NCBI GenBank assembly: GCA_030537495.1
Contig: JAUNMH010000003.1
Location: forward strand, 101,429-165,428
DNA from: Clostridia bacterium
GTDB lineage: Bacteria > Bacillota > Clostridia > Peptostreptococcales > Anaerovoracaceae
DNA: 64,000 nt
Direction of reading: 5' to 3'
Made by a program: the position numbers and the translations under genes. The notes beneath the pieces were generated by a model. The model did no database searches. It had not been told where the DNA came from and saw nothing but the letters and a program-made list of their open reading frames with translations. Below are positions 1 to 9,787 of the stretch, in pieces. The stretch's first letter is position 1; each line of letters begins with the position of its first letter.

Positions 1-2
1 CA

Positions 3-59
3 AAGGCATATACAGACTACTTACGGAACAAGTTTTCCGAGGTATATAAACTATTCTAA
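3..59 (+). CDS. possible 3' end of an upstream gene (partial)
   Basis: Frame 3 is open from the window edge to TAA at 57-59 and would encode a short tail reading KAYTDYLRNKFSEVYKLF. Composition is protein-like but 18 residues cannot be assigned to a family. Frame 2 also ends close by (TAA at 47-49), so the choice of frame is uncertain. The AT-rich stretch after it leads into the MFS gene's ribosome binding site. Confidence 0.2.
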   Translation, partial: KAYTDYLRNKFSEVYKLF

Positions 60-102
60 TTATTTTATTTTAAAATTTTTTATAAAAAAAAGGAGACTAA
101 TC

Positions 103-1383
103 ATGAACAAGTTACTTTCAAAGATTGGCTTGGGTGAAAAAATGGCCAATAACTTCTTGGCAATCCTGATTGTCGCTTTTGGTGGTGCAATTATTTATGG
201 ATTACCTTATTTCCGTTTCGACTACTATGATGTATACCTGGAAACATATCATCTGACAAACGTACAGATGGGTGTATTCGGAAGTGTACTAGGTGTATTC
301 GGAATGATTTCCTACTTATTCGGCGGAGTAGTTGCCGACAGATTTTCAACTAGAACAATTCTGACTGTATCCTTAGTTGGAACAGGCCTTGGTGGTTTTG
401 TTCACCTACTTCCACTTAATTTCTATGCATTAGTTGCTCTATATGCATTCTGGGGAATTAGTTCACTGTTTGCATTCTGGCCTGCATGCGTTAAGGCAGT
501 TCGTATCCTTTCAGGTTCAGGAGACCAGGGTAAAGCGTTCGGATTCTTCGAAGGCGGAAGAGGTATCGCCGCTGCTCTGATGGCAATGGCTGCTGTAGCT
601 GCATTCAGAATCGGTGCAGGAAAGATGGACGACCAGGCAATGGGTATGAGATACGTTATCATCTTCTACTCAGTGCTTACAATTGCAATGGGTATCCTTG
701 CATTCTTTACAGTAAAAGAAGATATTAAAGAAACTAGCGAAAGAATTACATTTAAGGGAATCGGAGAAGTTCTTAAACTTCCTGCAGTTTGGATCATCGG
801 TCTGGTTACATTCTGTAACTATGTATTCACACTTTCACTATACTACTTCACACCATATGCAACAGGAATTTTAGGAGCATCTGCAGTTTTCGCAGCAACA
901 CTGGCTGCTGTTAAGAGATGGTTCTCATTATTCGGTAACGTTGGTGGTGGATATATTACAGACAAAGTTGGTACAGGTAGAATGATCTTCGTTTCATTCC
1001 TAGTTATGGCTGCCGGTACTGCTGCAATTTTATTCCTCCCAACAAAGGCAAGCAGCATCACAGCATTTACAGTTCTGTTCATCATCATTTACATCTTCTA
1101 CAATGTAAATGCTGCTATGACATGGGCAATGATGGACGAAGGTGCTATTCCTGAAAAGTACTCCGGAACAGCTGCTGGTATCATTTCAACAGTTGGATAC
1201 CTTCCTGAAATCTTCTGTTCACTACTTGCAGGATCATTAATCGACGGACATCCAGGAGTAACAGGATTCAGACAGTACTTCGGATTCCTTATCGCAATGT
1301 TATTAGTAGGTGCTGTAATGACTTGCATCTGGATGGCATTCTTAAAGAAAAAGAATAGCAAAAAAGAGGTAGCAGAAAACTAA
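103..1383 (+). CDS. MFS family transporter
   Basis: A 426-residue polytopic membrane protein with about 12 hydrophobic segments, typical of the major facilitator superfamily. A motif-A-like loop (GGVVADR, D79-R80) follows the second membrane segment. The start is ATG with AAGGAGA eight bases upstream. The stop is one base from the ATG of the following peptidase-like gene, so the two are almost certainly co-transcribed; by inference the carrier may move a peptide, amino acid or other substrate or product related to that hydrolase. The substrate cannot be read from the sequence. Confidence 0.85.
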   Translation: MNKLLSKIGLGEKMANNFLAILIVAFGGAIIYGLPYFRFDYYDVYLETYHLTNVQMGVFGSVLGVFGMISYLFGGVVADRFSTRTILTVSLVGTGLGGFVHLLPLNFYALVALYAFWGISSLFAFWPACVKAVRILSGSGDQGKAFGFFEGGRGIAAALMAMAAVAAFRIGAGKMDDQAMGMRYVIIFYSVLTIAMGILAFFTVKEDIKETSERITFKGIGEVLKLPAVWIIGLVTFCNYVFTLSLYYFTPYATGILGASAVFAATLAAVKRWFSLFGNVGGGYITDKVGTGRMIFVSFLVMAAGTAAILFLPTKASSITAFTVLFIIIYIFYNVNAAMTWAMMDEGAIPEKYSGTAAGIISTVGYLPEIFCSLLAGSLIDGHPGVTGFRQYFGFLIAMLLVGAVMTCIWMAFLKKKNSKKEVAEN

Positions 1384-1384
1384 A

Positions 1385-3238
1385 ATGAGTAATAAACCAT
1401 ATTTTATTGAAAGAGTCTACGTAGAAACTCCCGTAGACACTGATCGTGACGGAAAAAAGGACCTTATTGCAGTATATCTTAGACTTCCTCGCGAAGTAAA
1501 AGAAGGCAAGAAGGTTCCTGCAATCTATATTGCAAACCCTTATATGCTGATGTGCAACGAAGACTGGTACAAGCTTCACAATGTTGATCACGAAGTTAAG
1601 GTGTATCCGGCACAGAACATCAGCGAAGAGGACATCCGCTTCGATTACGATGCGTATGAAAAGAAGATTACTTCTGATATTGAATTTGAAAGAGAAACTG
1701 CTGGTTTTGCTGAACACGCACCAATCGACGCTGAGCCTGAATTCGACTGCGTATCAGACGCATACGAATACTTCAACGAAAGAGGTTACGCAACTGTACT
1801 TTGCGGAGGCCTGGGCACTCGCGGCTCCGAAGGCCTTACGCTTACAGGTTCAAGAGAAGAAGCTCTTGCGTTCAAGGCAGTTATCGACTGGCTAAACGGC
1901 AGATGTCGCGCCTTCACGAACAAAACCGACAACATAGAGATCAAAGCTTCATGGTGCACAGGAAACGTAGCTATGACTGCAAAATCCTATCTTGGTACTA
2001 TGTGTATCAGCGTTGCAACAACAGGAGTAGAAGGTCTGAAGACTATTATTCCTGAAGCAGCCATTTCAAATTGGTACAACTACTATCGTACAGGGGGTAT
2101 GACAGTTCCTGCAATTGAGTGGCAGGGAGATGACATTGATCTTCTAGCTAAATATTGTTTCTCAAGAGCAATGGATCCTGAGGACTATGCTACAGTTAAG
2201 GAACTTTATGACGAAGCACACGCAGACCTTGTACGTAGAGAAGAACGTGAATCCGGAAATTACAACAAGTTCTGGGATGAAAGAAATTATCTGAACCTAG
2301 TTGATAAGATTAAGGCTTCAGTGTTCATCGTACACGGTATCAATGACTGGAACGTAAAAACAAACCAGTGCATTCCATTCTTCAAGAAGCTTGAGGAACA
2401 CGGAGCTGAAACTAAGATGATGCTTCACCAGGGACCACATGTATATATCCACACCCTTAAGGATTCAAACATGATGGACATCCTTTACAGATGGCTAGAA
2501 CACTATCTGAAGGGCGTTGACAACGGTGCTGAAAATGAACCAGCGGTTCTAGTAGAAAGCTGCGTAGATCAGTCAGAATGGCTGACATCAGACACTTGGC
2601 CACCAGTAGAATGTAAGGAAGAAGAATTCCCACTAGAAGCTTGTGGTAAGGTTGATATCGTTGACGACCTTTCAAAGACTGTATATGACAGAGAAAAGGA
2701 TAATCAGAAGGAATGGCTGGACGAACTGATTCTTTCTGAAGACGCTGACTATAAAAATAGAATGAAATTCAGCTGGGATCCGTTCGAAACCGCAGAAGAT
2801 AAGGATAAAGACTTAAGAGTTTCAGGAACTGTTAAGGTATCCTTTGACGCTGCTATTGACAAGGGAACAGCAATTTTAAGTGCAATGCTTGTTGAACTAG
2901 GCGAAGCTAACCGTATTACAACTGAAGAAGTAAACCACGAAGACGGAACGTACTCCTTCAAGCTTGAAGAAACACCTTCAAAATACAAGGTTATTTCAAG
3001 AGGCTTCCTAAATGCTCAGAACAGAAGCTGTCTGTGGAGCAAGGAAGAAATCAAGCCAGGTGAACCATATCACTATGACCTTGAGATGGTTCCAACAGAC
3101 CACGTTGTTAGACATGGTCACAAGTTAGCATTAATCCTTTACGGAATCGATGCTGAGGACACTCCAAGACCAGACACAGTAACTACCATTACTGTAGATA
3201 CTGATAGCTTAAAGGCTATGGTTCCAATGGTTAGATAG
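1385..3238 (+). CDS. X-Pro dipeptidyl-peptidase (PepX/CocE-like, S15) family hydrolase
   Basis: A 617-residue alpha/beta hydrolase of the PepX/CocE type, which in characterised members releases Xaa-Pro dipeptides from peptide N-termini. The nucleophile motif KSYLG puts Ser at 201; Asp321 (GINDW) and His352 (GPHVYIH) are the likely triad partners with family-like spacing. The C-terminal 200 residues resemble the jelly-roll domain (FNAQNRS, HRHxL-like LVVRHGHKLAL region). It is shorter than lactococcal PepX (about 760 residues) because it lacks the N-terminal helical domain. No signal peptide, so cytoplasmic. Translationally close to the MFS gene upstream. Substrate preference is inferred, not shown. 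Confidence 0.8.
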   Translation: MSNKPYFIERVYVETPVDTDRDGKKDLIAVYLRLPREVKEGKKVPAIYIANPYMLMCNEDWYKLHNVDHEVKVYPAQNISEEDIRFDYDAYEKKITSDIEFERETAGFAEHAPIDAEPEFDCVSDAYEYFNERGYATVLCGGLGTRGSEGLTLTGSREEALAFKAVIDWLNGRCRAFTNKTDNIEIKASWCTGNVAMTAKSYLGTMCISVATTGVEGLKTIIPEAAISNWYNYYRTGGMTVPAIEWQGDDIDLLAKYCFSRAMDPEDYATVKELYDEAHADLVRREERESGNYNKFWDERNYLNLVDKIKASVFIVHGINDWNVKTNQCIPFFKKLEEHGAETKMMLHQGPHVYIHTLKDSNMMDILYRWLEHYLKGVDNGAENEPAVLVESCVDQSEWLTSDTWPPVECKEEEFPLEACGKVDIVDDLSKTVYDREKDNQKEWLDELILSEDADYKNRMKFSWDPFETAEDKDKDLRVSGTVKVSFDAAIDKGTAILSAMLVELGEANRITTEEVNHEDGTYSFKLEETPSKYKVISRGFLNAQNRSCLWSKEEIKPGEPYHYDLEMVPTDHVVRHGHKLALILYGIDAEDTPRPDTVTTITVDTDSLKAMVPMVR

Positions 3239-3297
3239 TATACAAAGACAACATAAATTAGATAATATATGCCAATTAAATACTAATGTGTAAAGCG

Positions 3298-3334
3298 AGG
3301 AGCATCACCGGGCCCAGGGTCTGATGATGCTCCT
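3298..3334 (+). terminator. hairpin after the PepX-like gene
   Basis: GGAGCATCA and TGATGCTCC form a 9-bp perfect stem around a GC-rich loop. There is no real T-run after it, so termination is plausible but not certain; the hairpin lies just upstream of the metA-lysC promoter. Confidence 0.45.
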
Positions 3335-3362
3335 TGCAGTATATGTGGAAATTTGATATAAT
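3334..3362 (+). promoter_or_regulatory. sigma-A-type promoter for the metA-lysC fusion gene
   Basis: TTGCAG at 3334-3339, 17 bases, then TATAAT at 3357-3362. About 50 bases of leader follow before the ribosome binding site (GAGGAGA). I saw no S-box/SAM or T-box-like leader in this short space. Confidence 0.6.
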
Positions 3363-3420
3363 CAAGGGTAAACACTTTTGGGGTTACTATGTAATTCAGA
3401 AACTACGAGGAGATTAGAAT

Positions 3421-5682
3421 ATGCCGATTAAACTACCTAATAATTTGCCGGCAATTAAGACTCTGACTGAAGAAAATGTATTCGTAATGACAGACACCAG
3501 AGCCATGACCCAGGATATCAGACCACTTCAGATTCTGATTCTTAATCTGATGCCGACTAAAGTCGATACAGAGACTCAGTTAACCAGACTTTTGGGAAAT
3601 ACACCACTTCAGGTTGAACTGGAGCTGTTACAGACAAGCACTCACAAGGCGGGGAACACTTCCCAGGAGCACATGATTGCTTTCTACAAGACTTTTGATC
3701 AGATAAAACATAAATATTACGACGGAATGATTATCACAGGAGCACCTGTGGAACTCATGGATTTCGAGGAAGTCGACTATTGGGACGAACTTTGCGAAAT
3801 CATGGAATGGTCCAAGAAACACGTTCACAGCACTTTCCACATTTGTTGGGGTGCCCAGGCAGGACTCTACTACCACTATGGTATTCAGAAACGAATTTTG
3901 CCAAAGAAGCTTTCTGGCGTGTACAGACATACACTTAATTATAAGACGGGAATGCTCTTTAGAGGTTTTGATGACGTGTTCTACGTGCCACACTCAAGGA
4001 ACACCACTGTGGATATCGAAGACGTGGAGGCAGTGCCAGAACTGAAGATTATTGCAACATCTGAGGAGGCAGGAATCTATGCCGTTAAGTCAGAAAATGA
4101 CAGACAGATTTTCATTATGGGACACTCGGAATACGACGCAGATACCTTGCTTAAGGAGTACGTCCGCGATAAAAACGCGGGACTGAACCCTGATGTTCCG
4201 TGCAATTATTTCCCCGATGATGACGACACGAAAGAGCCAGTTGTTAAGTGGCGTTCATGCGCTAACCTGCTCTATTCCAACTGGTTGAACTATTTCGTAT
4301 ACCAGACAACTCAGTACGATATTACCCAGATTAACAGTGAAAATCTGGAAAATATGATAAATGGTGAAATCAACCGCAAGGTTGTCAAATTTGGAGGCAC
4401 GTCTCTGGCCAGTGCGGCTCAGTTCAAGAAGTGCGCTGAAATTGTCAAGGCAGAAAAGGAGAGAAGCTACGTGGTGGTTTCTGCGCCAGGCAAGCGCTTC
4501 GACGATGACAACAAGGTTACCGACGTGCTCATTGAAGCGTCAAAACTCCCAAGGCCGGAGGCCGAAGATTTGCTGACATCTATTAAGTCTCGCTACAAGG
4601 TGATTGCAAGAGGCTTAGGTCTTAACTTTGACGTAGATGCAGAGTTTGAGAAAATTTTTGAAGCTCTAGGTGACGAGGCTAAGAATGACTATATCATAAG
4701 CCGCGGGGAATATTTAAATGCCAGAATTATGGCAGACTATTTGGGTTTTGATTTTGTTGACGCTGAAGGAAACATTTTCTTTGATGCTGAGGGACAGTAC
4801 GACCCGGCGGCTACTAAGGCGGCATTAGGCAAGAGCCTGGAGAAACACCCTAAAGCGGTTATTCCTGGCTTCTACGGAACAATGCCTGACGGCAGCATCC
4901 GAACCTTTACAAGAGGCGGATCTGACATTACAGGGGCAATTGTGGCGGCCGTATGTAGCGCAGACATCTATGAGAACTGGACAGACGTATCCGGACTGCT
5001 TATGGCGGACCCAAGAATCGTGGACAATCCGCTGACAGTACCGGTAATTACATATAAGGAACTTCGCGAGCTTTCATATATGGGGGCTACAGTAATCCAC
5101 GAGGATACTATTTTCCCTGTAATAAAGATGGAAATTCCTATTAATATTAGAAATACTAATAAACCTGAGGATGCAGGAACTTTAATCGTTAAAAACGCAG
5201 ATTACTATCAGAGCAGTCTGCAGGTTTCTGGAATTTCAGGCAAGAAGGGCCATACATCCATTGTTGTTGAAAAGGCTCACCTAAATGAGGATTCAAACCT
5301 GAGAGGACAGCTTCTTGACATATTCACTGACAGAGGCATAACAATTACAAATATGCTTTCAGGAATTGATACCCTAAATATTATCGTTGAAAGCTGTGAA
5401 TTTGAAGGTTTTGCTGATGAAATTCTTGAGGAAATTGAGGGCAAGATTCAGCCTACTAAGCTATCTGTAAACGACGGTTTGGCTATTATTGCCATTGTAG
5501 GTAGAGAGCTTGGAACATCTCCAGCCATTGCCGTCAAGGTTCTTGGTGCTCTGGCTAACCACAAGATTAACATCAGACTTATCGACCATGGCTCAGACAA
5601 AATCAATATGCTTCTTGGTGTCAGCGATGAAGATTACCTGCCTGCAATCCAGGCGATTTACAAAGAGTTTACCTACAAATAA
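3421..5682 (+). CDS. fusion of homoserine O-acyltransferase (MetA) and aspartate kinase
   Basis: One uninterrupted 753-residue ORF holds two enzymes of the aspartate family. Residues 1-305 are MetA-type homoserine O-acyltransferase: Cys142 (FHICWG), His235 and Glu237 (GHSEYD) match the catalytic residues at E. coli numbering, and Glu111 (APVE) is the residue reported to favour acetyl-CoA over succinyl-CoA. Residues 319-753 are aspartate kinase: KFGGTS near 323, TRGGSD, and two ACT-type regulatory domains at the C-terminus. A 12-residue linker joins them. An internal ATG at 4354 could start a separate kinase. The protein would therefore combine the first step of the aspartate pathway with the branch-point step to methionine. 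Confidence 0.9.
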   Translation: MPIKLPNNLPAIKTLTEENVFVMTDTRAMTQDIRPLQILILNLMPTKVDTETQLTRLLGNTPLQVELELLQTSTHKAGNTSQEHMIAFYKTFDQIKHKYYDGMIITGAPVELMDFEEVDYWDELCEIMEWSKKHVHSTFHICWGAQAGLYYHYGIQKRILPKKLSGVYRHTLNYKTGMLFRGFDDVFYVPHSRNTTVDIEDVEAVPELKIIATSEEAGIYAVKSENDRQIFIMGHSEYDADTLLKEYVRDKNAGLNPDVPCNYFPDDDDTKEPVVKWRSCANLLYSNWLNYFVYQTTQYDITQINSENLENMINGEINRKVVKFGGTSLASAAQFKKCAEIVKAEKERSYVVVSAPGKRFDDDNKVTDVLIEASKLPRPEAEDLLTSIKSRYKVIARGLGLNFDVDAEFEKIFEALGDEAKNDYIISRGEYLNARIMADYLGFDFVDAEGNIFFDAEGQYDPAATKAALGKSLEKHPKAVIPGFYGTMPDGSIRTFTRGGSDITGAIVAAVCSADIYENWTDVSGLLMADPRIVDNPLTVPVITYKELRELSYMGATVIHEDTIFPVIKMEIPINIRNTNKPEDAGTLIVKNADYYQSSLQVSGISGKKGHTSIVVEKAHLNEDSNLRGQLLDIFTDRGITITNMLSGIDTLNIIVESCEFEGFADEILEEIEGKIQPTKLSVNDGLAIIAIVGRELGTSPAIAVKVLGALANHKINIRLIDHGSDKINMLLGVSDEDYLPAIQAIYKEFTYK

Positions 5683-5738
5683 AAAGGGTATATATATTAA
5701 ATATGTGTAGAATAGCATAATGAGGAGGCAAAAACGAA

Positions 5739-6191
5739 ATGCAGATTACAGACAGAATAGCCGCATGCAACGGATGTGAAGCTTGTATTCTAGGATGCAA
5801 GTATGCGTGCATGAAGGTTATCAGAAATGAAGAAGGACACAAGCGTCCTATTATAGACGAACAGGGATGCAACAAGTGCAATAACTGTGTTCTATACTGT
5901 CCTATCTTTAATCCGGTAGAACTTCCGGAATTTGAAGATTTCTTCGAGTATAAGGACGAATATTATGACAGAGATATGGCTAAGGTGTACCGCGAAACAA
6001 TCCGTAGCGTAAAGAGCGGAACAACTACTGAATTTGTCGGTACTCTATGTCAGATTGCAGGTCTTAAATCAGTAATGGGAGACAGATTAAGCTGTGACCT
6101 TAGAGTTTTCCCACTTTACTGTGATCCGGAAAAACCAAGAAGACCTGAGTGCGTAGACTGCAAATATGTTGAAAAATACATAAAAAAATAA
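5739..6191 (+). CDS. 4Fe-4S ferredoxin-like protein
   Basis: A 150-residue cytoplasmic protein with two cysteine clusters in its first 55 residues (CNGCEACILGC and CNKCNNCVLYCP), consistent with two 4Fe-4S sites; the first lacks the usual proline. A further run of cysteines (C-D-C and C-V-D-C) closes the C-terminus and could bind another metal. The rest is acidic and unassigned. The next gene, an Mrp/NBP35 ATPase implicated in Fe-S cluster handling, begins 40 bases later on the same strand, so a shared role in Fe-S metabolism is a reasonable inference. Ribosome binding site GAGGAGG-like precedes the ATG. Confidence 0.65.
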   Translation: MQITDRIAACNGCEACILGCKYACMKVIRNEEGHKRPIIDEQGCNKCNNCVLYCPIFNPVELPEFEDFFEYKDEYYDRDMAKVYRETIRSVKSGTTTEFVGTLCQIAGLKSVMGDRLSCDLRVFPLYCDPEKPRRPECVDCKYVEKYIKK

Positions 6192-6231
6192 TTGATTAGA
6201 ATTAAATCGAGACAAATAGGAGGAACCTAAA

Positions 6232-7050
6232 ATGGCAGATTGTAATCATGATTGCGGTTCATGTAGTGCTAACTGTGGTGAAAGACAAGAAGATCCAGGC
6301 ATTCAGAAAGCACCTATGAACTCATTATCAAATGTAAAAAAAGTTATCGGAGTAGTAAGCGGCAAAGGTGGAGTTGGTAAATCATCAGTAACATCTATGC
6401 TGGCTGTTGCAGCAAGAAAAGCAGGACTTAACGTTGCAATTCTTGACGCTGACATTACAGGACCTTCAATTCCAAAGGCTTTTGGAATCACAGAAAAGGC
6501 TCAGGGAAATGATCAGATGATTCTTCCTTCAGTTACTAAATCCGGTATCAAAACCATGTCAATTAACCTTCTTCTAGAAGACGAGACTGACCCAGTTGTT
6601 TGGAGGGGTCCTATCCTAGGAGGAGTTATTGAACAGTTCTGGTCAGACGTAGTCTGGGGAGACATAGACGTTATGTTTGTAGACATGCCACCTGGAACAG
6701 GTGACGTTGCCTTAACAGTTTACCAGTCACTTCCTGTAGATGGAATTGTAATTGTTACATCACCTCAGGAACTGGTTGGAATGATTGTTGAAAAGGCAGT
6801 TAAGATGGCAGAAATGATGAACATTCCAGTTTCAGCTATCGTAGAAAACATGTCATACTTCAAATGTCCAGAATGTGGCAAGGAACACAAGATTTTCGGC
6901 GAAAGTAATATCGACGAAATCGCTGCTAAGTATGAAATTCAGGCAGTTGCAAAACTTCCAATGAATCCAGAAATTGCAAAGGCTTGTGACCTTGGCGCAA
7001 TCGAAGATCTTCAGTGCGACGAACTGGCAGATCTGGCAAAGCTGCTGTAA
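6232..7050 (+). CDS. Mrp/NBP35-family Fe-S cluster carrier ATPase
   Basis: A 272-residue P-loop ATPase of the Mrp/NUBP group, which binds and transfers 4Fe-4S clusters. The deviant Walker A GKGGVGKS spans 44-51; DMPPGTGD follows at 152-159; the conserved ENMSYFKCPEC motif supplies C213 and C216. The N-terminus carries an extra cysteine array (C4, C8, C11, C15) like the one in eukaryotic NBP35, which binds a stable N-terminal cluster. The gene follows the ferredoxin-like gene and is closed by a strong terminator. Confidence 0.88.
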   Translation: MADCNHDCGSCSANCGERQEDPGIQKAPMNSLSNVKKVIGVVSGKGGVGKSSVTSMLAVAARKAGLNVAILDADITGPSIPKAFGITEKAQGNDQMILPSVTKSGIKTMSINLLLEDETDPVVWRGPILGGVIEQFWSDVVWGDIDVMFVDMPPGTGDVALTVYQSLPVDGIVIVTSPQELVGMIVEKAVKMAEMMNIPVSAIVENMSYFKCPECGKEHKIFGESNIDEIAAKYEIQAVAKLPMNPEIAKACDLGAIEDLQCDELADLAKLL

Positions 7051-7073
7051 ACCCGGCAGTATAATGAACTTGA

Positions 7074-7112
7074 AAATACACTTCCAGCGTGGGGCAGTGA
7101 AGTGTATTTTTT
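7074..7112 (+). terminator. Rho-independent terminator after the Mrp gene
   Basis: An 11-bp perfect stem (AAATACACTTC / GAAGTGTATTT) is followed by T-residues. Confidence 0.85.
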
Positions 7113-7184
7113 GTATAATAATGCATTTTTTGAAACGATTTGCTCTGTTTTTTCATTATCTATATGAAAGGGGAATTACTATAA

Positions 7185-9404
7185 ATGAAAAACAAATTGA
7201 AAGCAATTATCGGAGTCATTTTATCAACGGTACTTATCATGAATTCGGCATCTGTGGTATTTGCCACAGATGCTTCTTTACAAAAGCAGGATACAGAGGG
7301 AAGCACTATTACTGCAACAGAACCTGGTACTGGTACGGAAACGCCAGATCCTAATCCGAATCCCGGTACTGGAGAAACGCCTGAGCCAGAACCAGAACCT
7401 GAACCAGAACCGGGACCAAAACCTGTGCCACTTGAAAAACCTGAGTTTACCAAGCACATTGTAACTAAGGGATATTATATTCAGCTGGAATGGACTTTGG
7501 TTGACCATGCAGCAAAATATGTGGTTCAGAGGAAGAACCCTGGTAGCGCTACGTGGAAGACTATTGCAACCTATGGTCCTGACAAAAACAGACGTACAGG
7601 CACTGCTAAAATGGCTGAGGGGAAATACACTTACAGGATAAAAGCCATTTCAGAGGATCCAAAGCTGTATATTGACAGCATGTCTGACGGAGCAACTGTT
7701 TGCTACCTAGGCACCACGCCTGTTTCTACGGCAACCGTAAAGGGCAGAGCCAGAGTCGACTGGAAACCTATAGCTAATGCAACGGGGTATTATATATATA
7801 GAAAACAGAATTTATCTGATGACTGGACTTATATGAAAACAGTCTACGGTATAAATAGCACGTCTTTCTATGACAATGGTGCCAAGAGTGGAGAATACTA
7901 TTATTGTGTAAAGGCCATCAGTGGCTCTACAGTAGGTGTGGACAGAAGCATAGGTGCTCTTGGAGACTCGGCATCTGTTAATGTTCTTGGAACTCCTGAA
8001 ACCGTAAATTCCGTAGTTAGAGATGGGGGAGAGCGAGTAATAAGATGGAGCAGCTCTGCTGGTGCAAGTGGCTATGAGGTCCAGTACAGCTTGAACAGAT
8101 TGTTCAACAAGGCCAAGACCATCTCTGTAAATAGTGTAGATTCAACCTACACAGTAACTGGAATTCCAAAGGCTAAATCATTTTTTGCAAGGGTAAGAGC
8201 CTACAGAACTGTAAATGGAAAAAAAGAATATTCGGCGTGGCAGCACTGTCAAAACAGCGGGAACACAGGATATGTAACCTACGAGCGAGTTGAATACGGC
8301 GCTGGAGGTTTTGATATCAAGGCGAGAGCTGGGCAAAGTCTGTATGCCTATGACACGGTACAGGGTGGTTGCTCTGATGGAACCTACGCTTATTACGCCT
8401 TAAACAACCGAACTGTTGACAACTGCAAAATCGTCAAGATGCGCTTGTCCGACAACAAAATCATGAAGGTGTCGGGAGTGCTTGCTGTTGACCACGGAAA
8501 TGGCATGGCTTTCAATTCAGATAGCAATGAACTGGTTGTGAACAACTGCACAAGAAATCCGAAGAGATTGACTGTTGTTAATCCAGAGACATTGACTGTA
8601 AAAAGGGTTGTAGATGTTGTAATTCCTAAGGCTATGACTGGTGCATCAAACAATGAGGGCACTGGAATTACAGGTTTCAGCTCCATTACTTATAACCAGA
8701 GCCGAGGTGTGTATGTTGCCTTAACTAAGGGAAGATCTGGATTCTTAATGATGGACGGAAATTTCAATGTCATTGAGTATATGCCGCTTACTTACAAGAC
8801 TACAGGTAAGCTTTGGCAGTGCCTTGACTCTACTGACAAATATTTGCTCATTGCTCACAGCCCTAATGGAAACGCAGGAAATATTATTGCAGTTTATGAC
8901 TGGGAGGGCAGATATGTGTCTAATATAAGCTTGCCAACGGGTTATGAACTTGAGAACGTGTACAACGTGGAAAATCAATTTTATGCGACTTACTATGTTA
9001 ACGGCTATTCTTCAGGTAAACACTACAGAAAAAATTACATTTATAAATTCAACCTGAGCGATGAAAGAACCTGGGTAAAAGCTAATGTGGGCAAACCAAC
9101 CAAGCCTTACATGCCTGACAAGCCAACAGCTGTAAAGCCAAAGAAATCTGCAAAAACAGCCAGCGTTAAGCTGAAATGGAACAAGGCAAGTTTCGGAACC
9201 GGCTATGAGATTTACAGATCTGAAACTAAGACAGGAGGCTATGAGTTGATTGAGAAGACAACTACCCGCGACGTTATTACATTTACGGATAAAGATCTAG
9301 AGAGAAACAAAACCTACTACTACAAAATCCGAACATACAAGAAGTCCTACGGAAAGATGTATTATAGCAAATACACTACAGTAAAGAGTGTGAAGACAAA
9401 ATAA
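7185..9404 (+). CDS. secreted FN3-repeat surface protein with proline-rich stalk
   Basis: A 739-residue exported protein. Residues 1-27 form a signal peptide ending at VVFA. Residues 58-82 are a Pro-Glu repeat (PEPEPEP) likely spanning the cell wall. About 85-360 holds three fibronectin-III-like beta domains (repeated RV.WKP/ YYxxVKA patterns); 365-640 resembles a beta-propeller-like secreted region; 655-739 is a final FN3 domain (VKLKWNKA, YYYKIRTY). There is no LPXTG motif or clear wall-binding repeat, so anchoring is unexplained. No enzymatic motif is evident; adhesion or carbohydrate contact is only a guess. It is monocistronic with a terminator on each side. Confidence 0.75.
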   Translation: MKNKLKAIIGVILSTVLIMNSASVVFATDASLQKQDTEGSTITATEPGTGTETPDPNPNPGTGETPEPEPEPEPEPGPKPVPLEKPEFTKHIVTKGYYIQLEWTLVDHAAKYVVQRKNPGSATWKTIATYGPDKNRRTGTAKMAEGKYTYRIKAISEDPKLYIDSMSDGATVCYLGTTPVSTATVKGRARVDWKPIANATGYYIYRKQNLSDDWTYMKTVYGINSTSFYDNGAKSGEYYYCVKAISGSTVGVDRSIGALGDSASVNVLGTPETVNSVVRDGGERVIRWSSSAGASGYEVQYSLNRLFNKAKTISVNSVDSTYTVTGIPKAKSFFARVRAYRTVNGKKEYSAWQHCQNSGNTGYVTYERVEYGAGGFDIKARAGQSLYAYDTVQGGCSDGTYAYYALNNRTVDNCKIVKMRLSDNKIMKVSGVLAVDHGNGMAFNSDSNELVVNNCTRNPKRLTVVNPETLTVKRVVDVVIPKAMTGASNNEGTGITGFSSITYNQSRGVYVALTKGRSGFLMMDGNFNVIEYMPLTYKTTGKLWQCLDSTDKYLLIAHSPNGNAGNIIAVYDWEGRYVSNISLPTGYELENVYNVENQFYATYYVNGYSSGKHYRKNYIYKFNLSDERTWVKANVGKPTKPYMPDKPTAVKPKKSAKTASVKLKWNKASFGTGYEIYRSETKTGGYELIEKTTTRDVITFTDKDLERNKTYYYKIRTYKKSYGKMYYSKYTTVKSVKTK

Positions 9405-9419
9405 ATATTTAATTGATGG

Positions 9420-9459
9420 AGCTCTGCTTACCTGATAATTAGGGTAGGCAGAGCTTTTG
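9420..9459 (+). terminator. terminator after the FN3 protein gene
   Basis: AGCTCTGCTTACC pairs with GGTAGGCAGAGCT with one mismatch and is followed by TTTT. Confidence 0.75.
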
Positions 9460-9478
9460 TAGTTGTGAAAAAATTTAA

Positions 9479-9787
9479 CTACACTAGAAATGCTTCGCTA
9501 ATCAGCACAACTGTGCAGCAAAGAGCTGCTACGCTGAATAGGCTGCCACCAAACCATGCGGCAATTATTCCGACAACAAGAGCAAAGGCGCCTGCGAGGG
9601 TGCTCTGGGTAGCCTCGATGATTGCAGGGAACGTCATTACTGCAAGGGTTACGAAAGGTACGTAATACAGAAATGACTGAAGAAACTTATTGGTAATCTG
9701 TTTGCGGATAAGTGTTAGAGGGAGCACACGTATTGCATAACTAACAAGAAACATTATCAAAATATAAATGTAAACATTATGTGCCAT
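9479..9787 (-). CDS. azlD: AzlD-family branched-chain amino acid export subunit
   Basis: A 102-residue protein with about four membrane segments and the AzlD signature around RVLPLTLIRK. AzlC and AzlD together form a branched-chain amino acid exporter (LIV-E type) in Bacillus and corynebacteria (BrnFE). Its ATG directly follows the azlC stop codon, with the ribosome binding site AGGAGGTGG inside the end of azlC, indicating translational coupling. Confidence 0.85.
   Translation of the reverse strand: MAHNVYIYILIMFLVSYAIRVLPLTLIRKQITNKFLQSFLYYVPFVTLAVMTFPAIIEATQSTLAGAFALVVGIIAAWFGGSLFSVAALCCTVVLISEAFLV

Noticed and set aside
3239..3420. SAM/T-box leader before metA-lysC
   Set aside because: The promoter at 3334-3362 leaves only about 50 bases of leader, too short for those elements; only the preceding hairpin is seen.
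7160..7459. Gly-Ser repeat frame on the minus strand at the start of the FN3 gene
   Set aside because: It is the antisense of the Pro-Glu repeat (PEPEPE) and signal peptide, not a gene.
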